Source: an uncultured Latescibacterota bacterium (lineage in GTDB: Bacteria; Latescibacterota; UBA2968; UBA8231). Taken from it: 64,000 nt of DNA. Both the position numbers and the translations under genes were made by a program. Shown here in pieces: positions 41,012-50,650 of this stretch. The stretch spans positions 5,863,739-5,927,738 of the forward strand of contig OX638377.1 of assembly GCA_951813615.1 (NCBI GenBank). Direction: 5' to 3'. Under the pieces are notes generated by a model. It made no database searches. It saw only the letters and a list, made by a program, of their open reading frames with translations, and was not told the DNA's origin. Position 1 is the first letter of the stretch, and each line of letters begins with the position of its first letter.

Positions 41012-41851
41012 ATGGAGCTGCTGCCGACGACCAATGCTGACGGGCGGGACGTCATCCCGATGACCGAGGCCCAGAAGTACCTCTTCGACCTTAAGGGGTT
41101 TGTCCTTTTGCCCGCGCTGTTGAGCGAAGAAGAGTTGGTGCTGATCCGCGCTCACCAGATGAAATTTCTCTACGAGCGCGAATCCCTGCCGCCGGACGAG
41201 CGCGACAATCACGGCGGCCCGTCGCAGATCTTGCTCGACCACCCGGCGGTAGTGGGCGTGCTCAACGAAGTGCTCTCGCATCAGGCGCTGGCCAGCGAAG
41301 ACTGCTACGGGTTCCGCTACGACCACACCTATACCAGCCATCGCCAAGCCGGACACGACAACTTCGGTCCGCACGGCGGGGGCGGGTACTTCAACTTTCG
41401 CGGCAACTCGCACATCTACCAGATGCAGTCGGGCAAGGTGCATTCCGGCCTGACGCGGGTGGTGTGGGAACTCAACGAAGTCGGCGAGGGCGACGGAGGC
41501 ACGCTCTTTCTGCCAGGCAGCCACAAGGCCGCCTTCCCCCGGCCCGACGAGCTGAGCGAGCGCGACAGTGTGCTGTGGGAGAGCTATACTTGCCCAGCCG
41601 GCTCGGCGGTGATTTTCACTGAGGCCCTGTGCCATTCGGGTACGCGCTGGACCAACGAGCAGCGAGATCGGCTGACCTTGTTTACCTGCTACGACACGGT
41701 CAATTCTAAGTGGGGCAAGGGCTGTCCGTCCGCCGAAGTTGTCGCCTCGTTCCCAGAGAAGCGCCGCACGCTCTTCCGGGGCGTGTGGCACGGGATGAGC
41801 GACGTGCCCGGCATCAACAAATACTACGAAGCAGCCAACCAAGCCGTTTGA
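41012..41851 (+). CDS. Phytanoyl-CoA dioxygenase family protein
   Basis: 279 residues. PhyH-type start (FDLKGFVLLPALLSEEELV); the first metal motif is H-G-G-G-G-Y rather than the normal H-x-D (N-F-G-P-H-G-G-G), a known variant in environmental PhyH proteins. The second part has PGSHKAAFPRP and A-L-C-H-S-G-T-R-W with the distal His and the 2-oxoglutarate Arg. If the Asp ligand is really absent, halogenase-type or non-catalytic chemistry is conceivable. Last gene of the cluster, seven bases after the MDR gene. Confidence 0.85.
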   Translation: MELLPTTNADGRDVIPMTEAQKYLFDLKGFVLLPALLSEEELVLIRAHQMKFLYERESLPPDERDNHGGPSQILLDHPAVVGVLNEVLSHQALASEDCYGFRYDHTYTSHRQAGHDNFGPHGGGGYFNFRGNSHIYQMQSGKVHSGLTRVVWELNEVGEGDGGTLFLPGSHKAAFPRPDELSERDSVLWESYTCPAGSAVIFTEALCHSGTRWTNEQRDRLTLFTCYDTVNSKWGKGCPSAEVVASFPEKRRTLFRGVWHGMSDVPGINKYYEAANQAV

Positions 41852-41870
41852 CGCGACGAAAGAATTCTAC

Positions 41871-44597
41871 ATGAGCGAAAAAGTTCTCTTCCTGCTCGAT
41901 GGTATGGCCCTCGTCTATCGGGGCCACTTCGCGCTGATCCGCAATCCGCGTATGACCTCAAAGGGCATGAACACGTCAGCCGTTTTTGCCTTCGCCAACA
42001 CCTTGCTCTCTATCATCGAAAAGGGCGAGCCAACGCACATCGCTGCCGTCTTCGACACGCCTGAGCCGACGCACCGGCACCACAAGTACGAAGAGTACAA
42101 AGCCCAGCGCGAGGCGATGCCCGAGGATCTGAGCCAAGCACTGCCGTACGTATTCCGGCTCTGCGAGGCGTTTAACCTCCCGGTTTTGCGCGAGCCAGGG
42201 TGGGAGGCCGATGATGTGATCGGCACGTTAGCCAAAAAAGCCGAGGCCGAGGGATTTGCGACGTACATGGTCACGCCCGACAAGGACTACGGCCAGCTCG
42301 TTTCCGAGCGGAGCTTTATGTACAAACCGGGGCGCGGCGGCGACGAGGCCGAGGTTTTGGGAGTGCCGGAGATTCTCGCACAATGGCAAATCGAGCGGAT
42401 CGACCAAGTAGTCGACGTGCTGGGGCTGATGGGGGATTCTTCGGATAATGTGCCCGGCGTACCTGGGATCGGCCCCAAGACGGCGCAAAAGCTCATCGCC
42501 CAGTACGGCAGCGTCGAAGAGTTGCTGGCGCACACCGACCAGCTCAAGGGCAAGCAGAAACAGAACGTAGAGGAATACCGGGAGCAGGCTCTGCTCTCCA
42601 AGGAATTGGTCACCATTGAGTGCGACGTGCCGCTGGACATGGGACTGGCGGATTTGGTCAAGGCCGAATGGGACCGCCAGAAGCTGGAGACCCTCTTCAC
42701 CGAGCTCGAATTCAATACGCTGGGGCGGCGGCTGCTCGGTGACGAGTTTAGCGCTGAAAAGGAGCAGGCCCACGGCCCGCTCAAAGGGGTGGCGGATGTG
42801 GAGCACGACTATCAGCTCGTCGATACGCCCGACAAGCGGCAGGCGTTGATTGCGGCGCTGTTGGAGCAGCCCGCGTTTTGCTTTGACGTTGAGACTAACG
42901 GCCTCGATGTCCGGCAATGCGACTTGATTGGCTTGGCCTTTTCGTGGGCTCCGGGTACGGGCCACTACGTGCCGCTGCCTAGCGAGCGGGCCGAGGTGCT
43001 GACTGTTTTGGAGGAATTTCGCCCGGTCTTTGAAAGTGGAGCGAGTGAAAAGATCGGCCATAACCTCAAGTACGATCTCAGCGTCCTCCGCTGGCACGGC
43101 ATGCGGGTGGAGGGACCTTTCTTCGACACCATGCTGGCGGCGACCTTGGCCGAGCCAGAGTTGAGACGCAGCATGGACGAGTTGGCCAAGAGCCTGCTCT
43201 CCTACTCACCTAAGCCCATATCCGAACTGATCGGCGAGCGCGGCGGTGAGCAGCTAACGCTCTTGCAGGTGCCGGTGGAGCAAGTGGCTGAATACGCCTG
43301 CGAGGACGCGGACATTACTTTTCAACTAGCTGCGGCGCTGCGGCCGAAGATCGAAGACATGGATCAGCAGCGCGTTTTTTACGAGATCGAGGCCCCGCTG
43401 TTGCCGGTGTTGGTGGATATGGAATACGAGGGCATCCGCATGGAAAGCTCGGCCTTGGCTGCGCTCTCGCGGCAGTTTGAGGAGGCCATCGAACAGGCTG
43501 CCGAGCGCGTCTTTGAGCTGGCCGGGGAGCGCTTCAACCTCAATTCGGGCAATCAGCTAGGCACCATTCTCTTTGAGAAGATGGAGCTGGACCCGAATGC
43601 GCGGCGGACGCAGAAGACTGGTCAATACCAAACCAGCGAACAGATTTTGCGCCGGCTGGCCAATCGCCACGAGATTGCGCGGCAGGTGCTCGAATACCGA
43701 TTGCACACCAAGCTCAAGTCAACGTATGTCGATCAGCTCCCCGGCGCAGTCTATAAGGCCACCGGGCGCATCCACACCAACTACGATCAGCTAATGACCG
43801 CGACCGGGCGCATGAAGTCCGACCGCCCGAACCTCCAGAACATTCCCATCCGCAGCGAGCAAGGGCGGGAAATCCGCCGCGCCTTTGTGCCGCGCAGCAG
43901 CGAGTACCTGCTCTTCTCGGCCGACTATTCGCAGATCGAGTTGCGGATCGCCGCTGCGCTCAGCCGCGACGAGGGGATGCTGGACACCTTCAACAGCGGC
44001 GGCGACATCCACATGGCTACGGCCGCAAAGATTTACCAAGTCGCAGAAGACCAAGCGACCCCGGAGATGCGCCGCCAAGCCAAGACGGTCAACTTCGGCA
44101 TCATCTACGGGATCTCGCCTTTTGGGTTAGCCGAGCGGCTCGACATTCCACGCTGGCAGGCCTCCGAGCTAATCGAGCAGTACTTTGACCAGTATCCAGG
44201 GGTGCGGCGCTATCTCGATGAGACCGTGGAGTTCGCCCGCGACAAGGGGTACGTCGAGACGGTGACCGGGCGGCGGCGCTATCTGCGCGACATCAACTCG
44301 CGCAATGCCACCACCCGCAAAGGAGCCGAGCGCAACGCGATCAATACTCGCATTCAGGGTACGGCTGCGGATATGATCAAGCTGGCGATGAGCCGCATCC
44401 ACCGGCTGCTGCGCGAGGAAGGGTTCCGCTCGGCGATGCTGTTGCAGGTTCACGACGAGTTGGTCTTTGATCTGCACCGGGACGAAATAGAGACTCTACC
44501 GCCGCTAGTCGCGCGCGAGATGCGCGAGGCCCTGCCGATGGAGGTGCCGATAGAAATCGAGATGGGCACCGGAGAGAATTGGCTGGAGGCGCACTGA
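41871..44597 (+). CDS. polA: DNA polymerase I
   Basis: 908 residues with all three domains. The 5' nuclease part (1-300) has GWEADDVIGTLAKKA and GDSSDNVPGVPGIGPKTA. The 3'-5' proofreading domain keeps D339 and E341 in FDVETNGLD and the H-N-L-K-Y-D motif. The polymerase part has D685 in DYSQIELR, R-R-Q-A-K-T-V-N-F-G-I-I-Y-G and H861-D862-E863 in QVHDELVF. So both exonucleases look active, unlike many PolA proteins that lost proofreading. Confidence 0.98.
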   Translation: MSEKVLFLLDGMALVYRGHFALIRNPRMTSKGMNTSAVFAFANTLLSIIEKGEPTHIAAVFDTPEPTHRHHKYEEYKAQREAMPEDLSQALPYVFRLCEAFNLPVLREPGWEADDVIGTLAKKAEAEGFATYMVTPDKDYGQLVSERSFMYKPGRGGDEAEVLGVPEILAQWQIERIDQVVDVLGLMGDSSDNVPGVPGIGPKTAQKLIAQYGSVEELLAHTDQLKGKQKQNVEEYREQALLSKELVTIECDVPLDMGLADLVKAEWDRQKLETLFTELEFNTLGRRLLGDEFSAEKEQAHGPLKGVADVEHDYQLVDTPDKRQALIAALLEQPAFCFDVETNGLDVRQCDLIGLAFSWAPGTGHYVPLPSERAEVLTVLEEFRPVFESGASEKIGHNLKYDLSVLRWHGMRVEGPFFDTMLAATLAEPELRRSMDELAKSLLSYSPKPISELIGERGGEQLTLLQVPVEQVAEYACEDADITFQLAAALRPKIEDMDQQRVFYEIEAPLLPVLVDMEYEGIRMESSALAALSRQFEEAIEQAAERVFELAGERFNLNSGNQLGTILFEKMELDPNARRTQKTGQYQTSEQILRRLANRHEIARQVLEYRLHTKLKSTYVDQLPGAVYKATGRIHTNYDQLMTATGRMKSDRPNLQNIPIRSEQGREIRRAFVPRSSEYLLFSADYSQIELRIAAALSRDEGMLDTFNSGGDIHMATAAKIYQVAEDQATPEMRRQAKTVNFGIIYGISPFGLAERLDIPRWQASELIEQYFDQYPGVRRYLDETVEFARDKGYVETVTGRRRYLRDINSRNATTRKGAERNAINTRIQGTAADMIKLAMSRIHRLLREEGFRSAMLLQVHDELVFDLHRDEIETLPPLVAREMREALPMEVPIEIEMGTGENWLEAH

Positions 44598-44701
44598 GAG
44601 ACACCGGAGACTGACGTATAGAAGCTGCGTTGTGAAACGAAGCGGTTGCTAAGGTTAGTCTTAATCATGTTCGTTAAATATCCTATAGTACTGAGGTTAT
44701 C

Positions 44702-45490
44702 GTGGCCGAGAATGACAAAGCCTCCAGCTTACGTATAGACAAGCGTATCAAGTTCCTTACGGAGTTTCGGAAATACGTGCTCTTCTGGTATCAGGATAGG
44801 GGTTCCTCCGAAGAGCAGACTAATCTGCGCAGGCAACTGAACAAGATGCTAATTCCCGCAAGAAAGGCGGTCATTGATGCAGGGGCGCTAAGACTTATGA
44901 CCATTGGTCCTCCTCCTGCGGTAGGCGGGGTCGTCCCTCAGAATATTGATCCCTTTGAGAATTTTTTTCAAGATTTTTGGGGCGTATCTCTCATAGGCAC
45001 TGTGCTAGATTCTGTAGATCAGGCTATTGGCGTCTACGAACAAGCTCTTGAAGATCCCGATCTCGTGAACTTCAAATCTAGAGATGGTCTTGATATCGGG
45101 ACTGCCATTGAACGGGCACTGAGACCTTCATTCCGAAGAAGCCAACCTACCTATGAAAAAGAAGTGCAGGATGCGATCGAGAATATCCTGAATACACTTG
45201 GTATTGTTTTTGTTAGAGATAAGGAAGTGGCTCCCACTGGGCCGAGGGCATCACGTCCGGATTTTACGGTCGAGTCAATGGATCTTGCAATTGAAGCTAA
45301 ACTCACAAAGGAAGGCCATGGAGCACCTGCTGTCCAAGAGGAGATAAACGCTGATATCACAGCATACAAGACAAAGTGGAAACGGTTAATGTTTATTATC
45401 TATGACTTAGGTGTAATTGATAATCCGCAGCAAATGATACGTGAGAATCAGCGCCTATTCGGTGTCTCTGTCTTAGTAATCAAGCACTAG
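44702..45490 (+). CDS. Unknown protein with PD-(D/E)XK nuclease-like end
   Basis: 262 residues from a GTG at 44702. I do not recognise the family. The C-terminal half has a nuclease-like pattern: D187 in SRPDFTV and E198-A-K200 in LAIEAKL, spaced as in PD-(D/E)XK enzymes, followed by a helix and the strand R-L-M-F-I-I-Y-D. The N-terminal half is helical. AT-richer codon use than polA, shared with the two following genes, points to joint acquisition. It probably belongs to the restriction locus as a second nuclease or accessory subunit. Confidence 0.65.
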   Translation: MAENDKASSLRIDKRIKFLTEFRKYVLFWYQDRGSSEEQTNLRRQLNKMLIPARKAVIDAGALRLMTIGPPPAVGGVVPQNIDPFENFFQDFWGVSLIGTVLDSVDQAIGVYEQALEDPDLVNFKSRDGLDIGTAIERALRPSFRRSQPTYEKEVQDAIENILNTLGIVFVRDKEVAPTGPRASRPDFTVESMDLAIEAKLTKEGHGAPAVQEEINADITAYKTKWKRLMFIIYDLGVIDNPQQMIRENQRLFGVSVLVIKH

Positions 45491-45591
45491 CAAGGAATAC
45501 TCAACACATGGTACGTAATGTATATAGGTAGCCCAAGCATGGCAATTTTAGTATTCGAAAAAACACGTTATAAGAAAAAGGAAGATATATA

Positions 45592-46467
45592 ATGAAGGAT
45601 CCTCAGCCTCTAGCAGAAGTATTTGGTCACTTACCCGCTGACTTTAGTGAAAAAGCAGAAAGACATAGAAAGAGAAAGCTCTGCCCTTTTAATAACAAAG
45701 TGCCGAATTGCACAAAAGATAAGGCCCAAGACCCTTTAGGCGTATGTAGTATAAATCATAATAGTTCACCTGTTATAACATGTCCTATAAGATTCCGTGA
45801 AGATTGGATCATTACTGACGATGCGTCTGATTTCTTTTTTCCTCAAGGTACTTCATGGACTTCTCTTACAGAAGTAAGACTTAATGATCGCTGCGGAAAA
45901 TCAGCCGGTAACATCGATGTAGTGTTGATTGCCTATGATGAGGATGGTAAAATTTATGACTTCGGTGCCCTTGAGATTCAAGCTGTTTATATTTCCGGAA
46001 ATGTCAGGAATCCATTTAATTTTTACATGTCCGATTGTACGACTAACTCAAATATGGATTGGACATCCCAGCCCAAATTTCCACGTCCAGACTTCCTGTC
46101 TTCTTCACGTAAACGCTTAGCACCCCAACTTCTTTATAAGGGAGGTATTCTACATGCATGGAAAAAGAAGATTGCAGTGGCATTAGATGAAAATTTTTTT
46201 GAGACGTTACCTCAATTAAAGGAAGTTGATAAATCTGAAGCCGAAATCGCTTGGTTAATATATGATTTAGACTTAACGGACAATTCTCATTATACACTGA
46301 AGCGTACAAAAATAGTTTACACGAAATTTGTAGAAACGTTGGACACTATTACTAGTCCTAGTGTTGGATGCATTGAGAAATTTATGAATAAACTCCAAGA
46401 AAAACTTGATGAGAAAATTGAATTACCCCCAACAAACAAAATCATAGACAATCCTATTGGAGGTTAA
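45592..46467 (+). CDS. NotI-family type II restriction endonuclease
   Basis: 291 residues with the family's hallmark segments: four cysteines in the N-terminal region (C31, C40, C52, C64) fitting the iron site known in NotI; W-T-S-L-T-E-V-R-L; the catalytic D109 in GNIDVVLI and E128-x-Q130 in ALEIQAVYISGN, the E-x-Q variant of PD-(D/E)XK reported for NotI; and P-R-P-D-F-L-S-S-S-R-K-R-L. The gene is strikingly AT-rich against its surroundings. It is coupled by TAATG overlap to a methyltransferase, forming a type II restriction-modification pair. Confidence 0.9.
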   Translation: MKDPQPLAEVFGHLPADFSEKAERHRKRKLCPFNNKVPNCTKDKAQDPLGVCSINHNSSPVITCPIRFREDWIITDDASDFFFPQGTSWTSLTEVRLNDRCGKSAGNIDVVLIAYDEDGKIYDFGALEIQAVYISGNVRNPFNFYMSDCTTNSNMDWTSQPKFPRPDFLSSSRKRLAPQLLYKGGILHAWKKKIAVALDENFFETLPQLKEVDKSEAEIAWLIYDLDLTDNSHYTLKRTKIVYTKFVETLDTITSPSVGCIEKFMNKLQEKLDEKIELPPTNKIIDNPIGG

Positions 46468-47357
46468 TGATGGAATTATTTTCCTTATCTGAAAAACATG
46501 TTAGTCCAAAAGATAAAATTGTAAATGTCGCTTCCGTGCCTCAACGCAGTCCATTTAGATATCCCGGCGGAAAGACGTGGTTTGTTCCAAAGTTGAGGGA
46601 ATGGTTGGCCAGTCAAAAACAAGTACCCAAAGTACTCGTCGAACCCTTTGCTGGCGGCGGAATTATCTCTCTGACTGCGGTCTGCGAGGGCTTGGTCGGG
46701 TCAGTGCTCATGGTTGAATTGGACGATGAAGTAGCTGCTGTGTGGAAGATTGTTGCTACAGGAGCAGCCATAGAATTAGCCGATAAAATTTTGCGGTTTG
46801 AGATGAATACTGAAAATGCAGCACTGATACTCAATGAAGAGCCAAATTCATTATTGGAAAAAGCATTTAAAACCATCATAAAAAATCGCTGCCTACACGG
46901 TGGCATTTTGGCCGCTGGTTCGAGATTCATGAAGCGGGGCGAAAGCGGCAAGGGAATTGGCTCACGGTGGTATCCAGAGACGCTCGCTAAACGATTGCGA
47001 ACTCTTCATTTGGTACGTACCAAAATAGCCTTCCTACACGCCGATGCGTTCGATGTCTTAGACGAGTATCAAAGCGCTGAAAGCACGGTATTTTTTGTTG
47101 ATCCACCCTATACAGCCGGCGGTAAAAATGCTGGCCGACGCTTGTACAAACACTGCGCGCTAAATCACGATGTGCTCTTTCAAAAATGCATTCGTCTCAA
47201 AGGCGACTTTATAATGACCTATGACAACGCAACCGAGGTTCAGAATTTTGCAAGAAAATACGATCTACAAGCGAAGCCCATTCCGATGAAAAATACCCAT
47301 CACGCCAAAATGACAGAGTTGGTCATCGGACGGAATTTGCACTGGATGGAAGCGTAG
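46467..47357 (+). CDS. Dam-type (D12 class) DNA N6-adenine methyltransferase
   Basis: 296 residues (or 295 from the second ATG). D12-class order is seen: F-R-Y-P-G-G-K at 30-36, the SAM motif F-A-G-G-G at 61-65 and the catalytic D-P-P-Y at 212-215. Such enzymes methylate adenine. NotI itself cuts an all-GC site, so an adenine methyltransferase as partner implies that this NotI relative recognises a site containing A/T, or that the enzyme's base specificity is unusual. Translationally coupled to the endonuclease. Confidence 0.9.
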   Translation: MMELFSLSEKHVSPKDKIVNVASVPQRSPFRYPGGKTWFVPKLREWLASQKQVPKVLVEPFAGGGIISLTAVCEGLVGSVLMVELDDEVAAVWKIVATGAAIELADKILRFEMNTENAALILNEEPNSLLEKAFKTIIKNRCLHGGILAAGSRFMKRGESGKGIGSRWYPETLAKRLRTLHLVRTKIAFLHADAFDVLDEYQSAESTVFFVDPPYTAGGKNAGRRLYKHCALNHDVLFQKCIRLKGDFIMTYDNATEVQNFARKYDLQAKPIPMKNTHHAKMTELVIGRNLHWMEA

Positions 47358-47457
47358 GGGCAATCCTCTTAGTTGTCCGATGGCCCGACGAGATGACGAC
47401 CGAAATCAGAAATCAGCGAGATAGCAAAACACACAGCATAGAAAGGCACTGGCAATA

Positions 47458-48507
47458 ATGGGCGAGCGCATTCGCGGCTTTGGTAGCGACAATCACGCCG
47501 GAGTCCACCCCGAGGTCATGGCGGCTCTACAGCGAGTCAACGTGGGGCACGTGCATTCCTATGGGGATGATCCCCACACGGATGAAGCCGTCGCGCTTTT
47601 TCGCGAGGTATTGGGGTCGGAGGTAGAGGTTTTCTTGGCCTTCAACGGCACCGGGGCTAATGTTACGGCACTCACCGCGCTCACGCGCTTTTGCGACGCG
47701 GTGATCTGCTCGGACACCGCTCACCTCCACATCGACGAATGCGGTGCTCCCGAACAGGTGGCTGGCGTCAAGCTCCTGACCGCGCCAGCACCCGACGGCA
47801 AAATCACTCCCGAGGGAGTCACCGCACACATTGCGGGTCGCGGCGACGAGCACCAGGTGCGTCCCCGCGTGGTGTCGATTACTCAGGCCACGGAACTGGG
47901 CACTGTTTATGCGCCGAGTGAGATTCGCGCCCTCGCCGATTGCGCTCACGAGCATGGGTTGTATTTGCACGTCGATGGAGCGCGGATCGCCAACGCAGCC
48001 GTGGGTTTGGGCTTGGAACTGCAGGAGATCACTGGGGATTGCGGGGTCGATGTGCTGTCGTTTGGCGGCACTAAGAACGGCCTGATGCTGGGGGAAGCCG
48101 TGGTCTTTTTTAAGTCCGAGCTAGCCGAACACTATCGCCGGGCGCGCAAGCAGGGGATGCAGTTGGCCTCTAAGATGCGCTTTGTCGCCGCGCAGTTTAC
48201 GGCCCTGCTGACCGACGACCTGTGGCGTCGGAGCGCCGAGCACGCCAACGCCATGGCGCAGGTGCTGGCCGAGCGCGTGCGGCCCATTCGCGAGGTGGAG
48301 GTGATCTACCCTGTGCAGGCCAACGCCGTGTTCGCGCGGTTGCCGGTGGACGTGATTCCCATTTTGCAGCAGGAGTTTTTCTTTTATCCCTGGAATGCCA
48401 CGCGAGGCGAGGTGCGCTGGATGACCTCGTTCGACACCGAGGCAGAAGACATAGAGGCGTTTGCGGCGCTGATTGAATCCACTATGACAGAAAGGAATGC
48501 ATCGTGA
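47458..48507 (+). CDS. Threonine aldolase family PLP enzyme
   Basis: 349 residues; fold-type I low-specificity L-threonine aldolase / beta-eliminating lyase. PLP lysine is K206 in SFGGTKNG; the D-G-A-R-I-A-N-A motif (173-180) binds the cofactor. Cleaves beta-hydroxy-amino acids to glycine and aldehyde. It overlaps the next gene's GTG start by four bases and GC returns to the host level here, marking the right end of the restriction insert. Confidence 0.92.
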   Translation: MGERIRGFGSDNHAGVHPEVMAALQRVNVGHVHSYGDDPHTDEAVALFREVLGSEVEVFLAFNGTGANVTALTALTRFCDAVICSDTAHLHIDECGAPEQVAGVKLLTAPAPDGKITPEGVTAHIAGRGDEHQVRPRVVSITQATELGTVYAPSEIRALADCAHEHGLYLHVDGARIANAAVGLGLELQEITGDCGVDVLSFGGTKNGLMLGEAVVFFKSELAEHYRRARKQGMQLASKMRFVAAQFTALLTDDLWRRSAEHANAMAQVLAERVRPIREVEVIYPVQANAVFARLPVDVIPILQQEFFFYPWNATRGEVRWMTSFDTEAEDIEAFAALIESTMTERNAS

Positions 48508-49337
48508 TTATCGATACCCATACCCATTTCTACGATCCCACGCGACCGGAAGGCGTGCCTTGGCCGCCGGCTGACAACGAGTTGCTCTATCGCACGGTAT
48601 TGCCCGAGCACCACCGCGCTCTCGCCGCGCCCGAAGGGGTGACCGGGACGGTGGTGGTGGAGGCCAGTGCGTGGCTGGCGGACAACCAGTGGATTTTGGA
48701 TTTGGCCGCTGATGATCCCTGGATCGTCGGGCTGGTGGGTCACGTTGATCCCAACCGAGAGGAGTTCAAAGGCGACATCGATCGCCTAGCGGCAAACTCG
48801 CTCTTTCGCGGCATTCGCTGCGGCGGCGGGTATTTTGCCGACTTGGAGGCCGGGTCTTTTCTCGCCGACATGGAGCACCTCGTCGCACGGGACTTGGAGC
48901 TCGACGCGCTGGTGGGGCCGGCGGACTTGGCTCAAGTGGTGGAACTGGCCCGGCGACTGCCCGAATTGCGCATCGTCATCAATCACTGCGGCGGGGTTGG
49001 GGCCGACGGCGGCGATCCCGATCCGGTGTGGTTGGACGCCATAGCCCAAGCGACCGAGCAGCCGCAGGTCTTTATGAAGGTCTCGGCGATCATGGAGCAA
49101 AGCAGGGTGGAGCCGGTGCCGGAAGAGCTGGACTTTTATCGCCCGATCCTCGACGCGATGTGGGACGCCTTTGGCGCAGACCGGGTGATCTACGGGAGCA
49201 ATTGGCCCGTCAGCGACCGAGCGGGAAGTTTCAAGGCCGCTATCTCCATCGTCAAAGCGTACTTTGGCGAAAAGGGCGTGACCGAGAAGTACTTCTGGCA
49301 AAACAGCAAGGCCGCCTACAAGTGGCCAGACCGCTAA
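48504..49337 (+). CDS. Amidohydrolase family protein (amidohydrolase_2)
   Basis: 277 residues from GTG at 48504. Metal motif D-T-H-T-H at 4-8, the barrel histidine in I-V-I-N-H-C-G-G and the terminal G-S-N-W-P motif define the amidohydrolase_2 family, which includes lactonases and decarboxylases such as L-fuconolactonase-like enzymes. Substrate unknown. Coupled to the aldolase gene upstream and followed by the unknown gene after ten bases. Confidence 0.88.
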   Translation: MIIDTHTHFYDPTRPEGVPWPPADNELLYRTVLPEHHRALAAPEGVTGTVVVEASAWLADNQWILDLAADDPWIVGLVGHVDPNREEFKGDIDRLAANSLFRGIRCGGGYFADLEAGSFLADMEHLVARDLELDALVGPADLAQVVELARRLPELRIVINHCGGVGADGGDPDPVWLDAIAQATEQPQVFMKVSAIMEQSRVEPVPEELDFYRPILDAMWDAFGADRVIYGSNWPVSDRAGSFKAAISIVKAYFGEKGVTEKYFWQNSKAAYKWPDR

Positions 49338-49347
49338 GGAGGCTCTC

Positions 49348-50646
49348 GTGAAATTCTGGATCTTCACCCACAGCGACCAGCCCCTCGAACACTGGCTCGA
49401 AGGCTACCAGCAGCGCTTTGACGCTTGGGAAGAAGGCGGCGTAGAAGGCATTATCGTCGGCCGCATGCAGTTTAAGCAGGACGATGGCTCGATTATCTCC
49501 AGCTATCCGGTCAATACCAAGCTCTATGCCGAGCACGGCGTCGAGCCGCCGGAGGAGCCGCCCCGCGATCTAGAAAAAGAAAAAAAGCTGCAAGGCATGA
49601 TGGACGATGCAGCGGCGCGTGGTTGGCAGATTATGACTTTTGGCATGGGACGCGGCGGGCTGGTCGGGCTGGAGGATTTGATCGCGTCCTACCCGCAGGT
49701 TCACGGCGTCATTATCGACGGCCCCGGCGAAAACCACTACGAGCTAGCGTTCCATCACGGCGGGGAGCTGCTGGAACTCCGGCCCGGCGAAGATCAGCTC
49801 TTTGCTGGCATGGGGGCCGATGTCGGGCGGATGCAGCGCGGCATTGACCATCTGCGGCAGGCCCTGGGTCGGCTGACGCCCCAGCGGGTGCGCTACCTCG
49901 CCCAAGGCGGCCTCTTTTCGGTGCTGAATTTGATCGATCTCGACGAGGACGGGCTGTATTGGTTGCGGATGCGGCAGGAGAAGTCGCGCCGCTCTTGGGA
50001 AGACGCTCGCACCATTGTCGATCAGGCTTCGCGCAAGATTGAGTTGGGCGGCATTCCGCGCACGGCTGTCGTCTCTGGGTTGACTGGGCAGGATTACGAG
50101 CGGATGGCCGGGTATTTCGATTATATACTGCCCAAGCACTACTACTGGCATCGCGGGTTTGACGGCCTTTATGGCACGATAGCGCGCTGGGTGCAGACGC
50201 TTGGGGAGTGGAATCCGGGGCTAACGGAGGAGGACGCCTTTGCCGTGGTCGAGGCGCTTTTTGGCATCAAACTGCCTGGGGTGCGGACGCTTTTTGACTT
50301 GGAGGCGGGTTTTCCCGACGAGTTTTTCAGCGAGGTCGTGTACGGCGAAACGCGCCGCGCTATAGAGGCGGCCGGTGCTGACAAGGTGATTTGCTGGGTC
50401 TCGACTGGTCGCACGCCGCACGCTGGCGACCCCATGCCCGCGCGCGATCTGCTCGGCATTTTGCGGGCGTCTGAGGCGGCTGGACTCAAGCGCTTTGTCT
50501 TTCATCCAGAGGTCATGGGCGCGTCTGAGTGGCGGGTTTTGACGGAAATTTGTGGGACGCCGTGGCGCGAGGATCCGAGTGGGTATTGGCCTTCGGGTAC
50601 CGAGAAGCCAGATGCTTTTAATGGGGGACGGAAGAAAGGGAATTAA
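49348..50646 (+). CDS. Hypothetical protein, TIM-barrel-like
   Basis: 432 residues from a GTG at 49348 with AAGGAGG upstream. Not recognised. The pattern of alternating strands and helices (F-W-I-F-T-H-S-D, W-Q-I-M-T-F-G, V-H-G-V-I-I-D-G-P-G-E-N-H-Y-E, G-Y-F-D-Y-I-L-P-K-H, V-I-C-W-V-S-T-G) resembles (beta/alpha)8 glycoside-hydrolase-like proteins; acidic residues at strand ends could be catalytic. Last gene of a three-gene operon with the aldolase and amidohydrolase. Confidence 0.75.
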   Translation: MKFWIFTHSDQPLEHWLEGYQQRFDAWEEGGVEGIIVGRMQFKQDDGSIISSYPVNTKLYAEHGVEPPEEPPRDLEKEKKLQGMMDDAAARGWQIMTFGMGRGGLVGLEDLIASYPQVHGVIIDGPGENHYELAFHHGGELLELRPGEDQLFAGMGADVGRMQRGIDHLRQALGRLTPQRVRYLAQGGLFSVLNLIDLDEDGLYWLRMRQEKSRRSWEDARTIVDQASRKIELGGIPRTAVVSGLTGQDYERMAGYFDYILPKHYYWHRGFDGLYGTIARWVQTLGEWNPGLTEEDAFAVVEALFGIKLPGVRTLFDLEAGFPDEFFSEVVYGETRRAIEAAGADKVICWVSTGRTPHAGDPMPARDLLGILRASEAAGLKRFVFHPEVMGASEWRVLTEICGTPWREDPSGYWPSGTEKPDAFNGGRKKGN

Positions 50647-50650
50647 GAGC

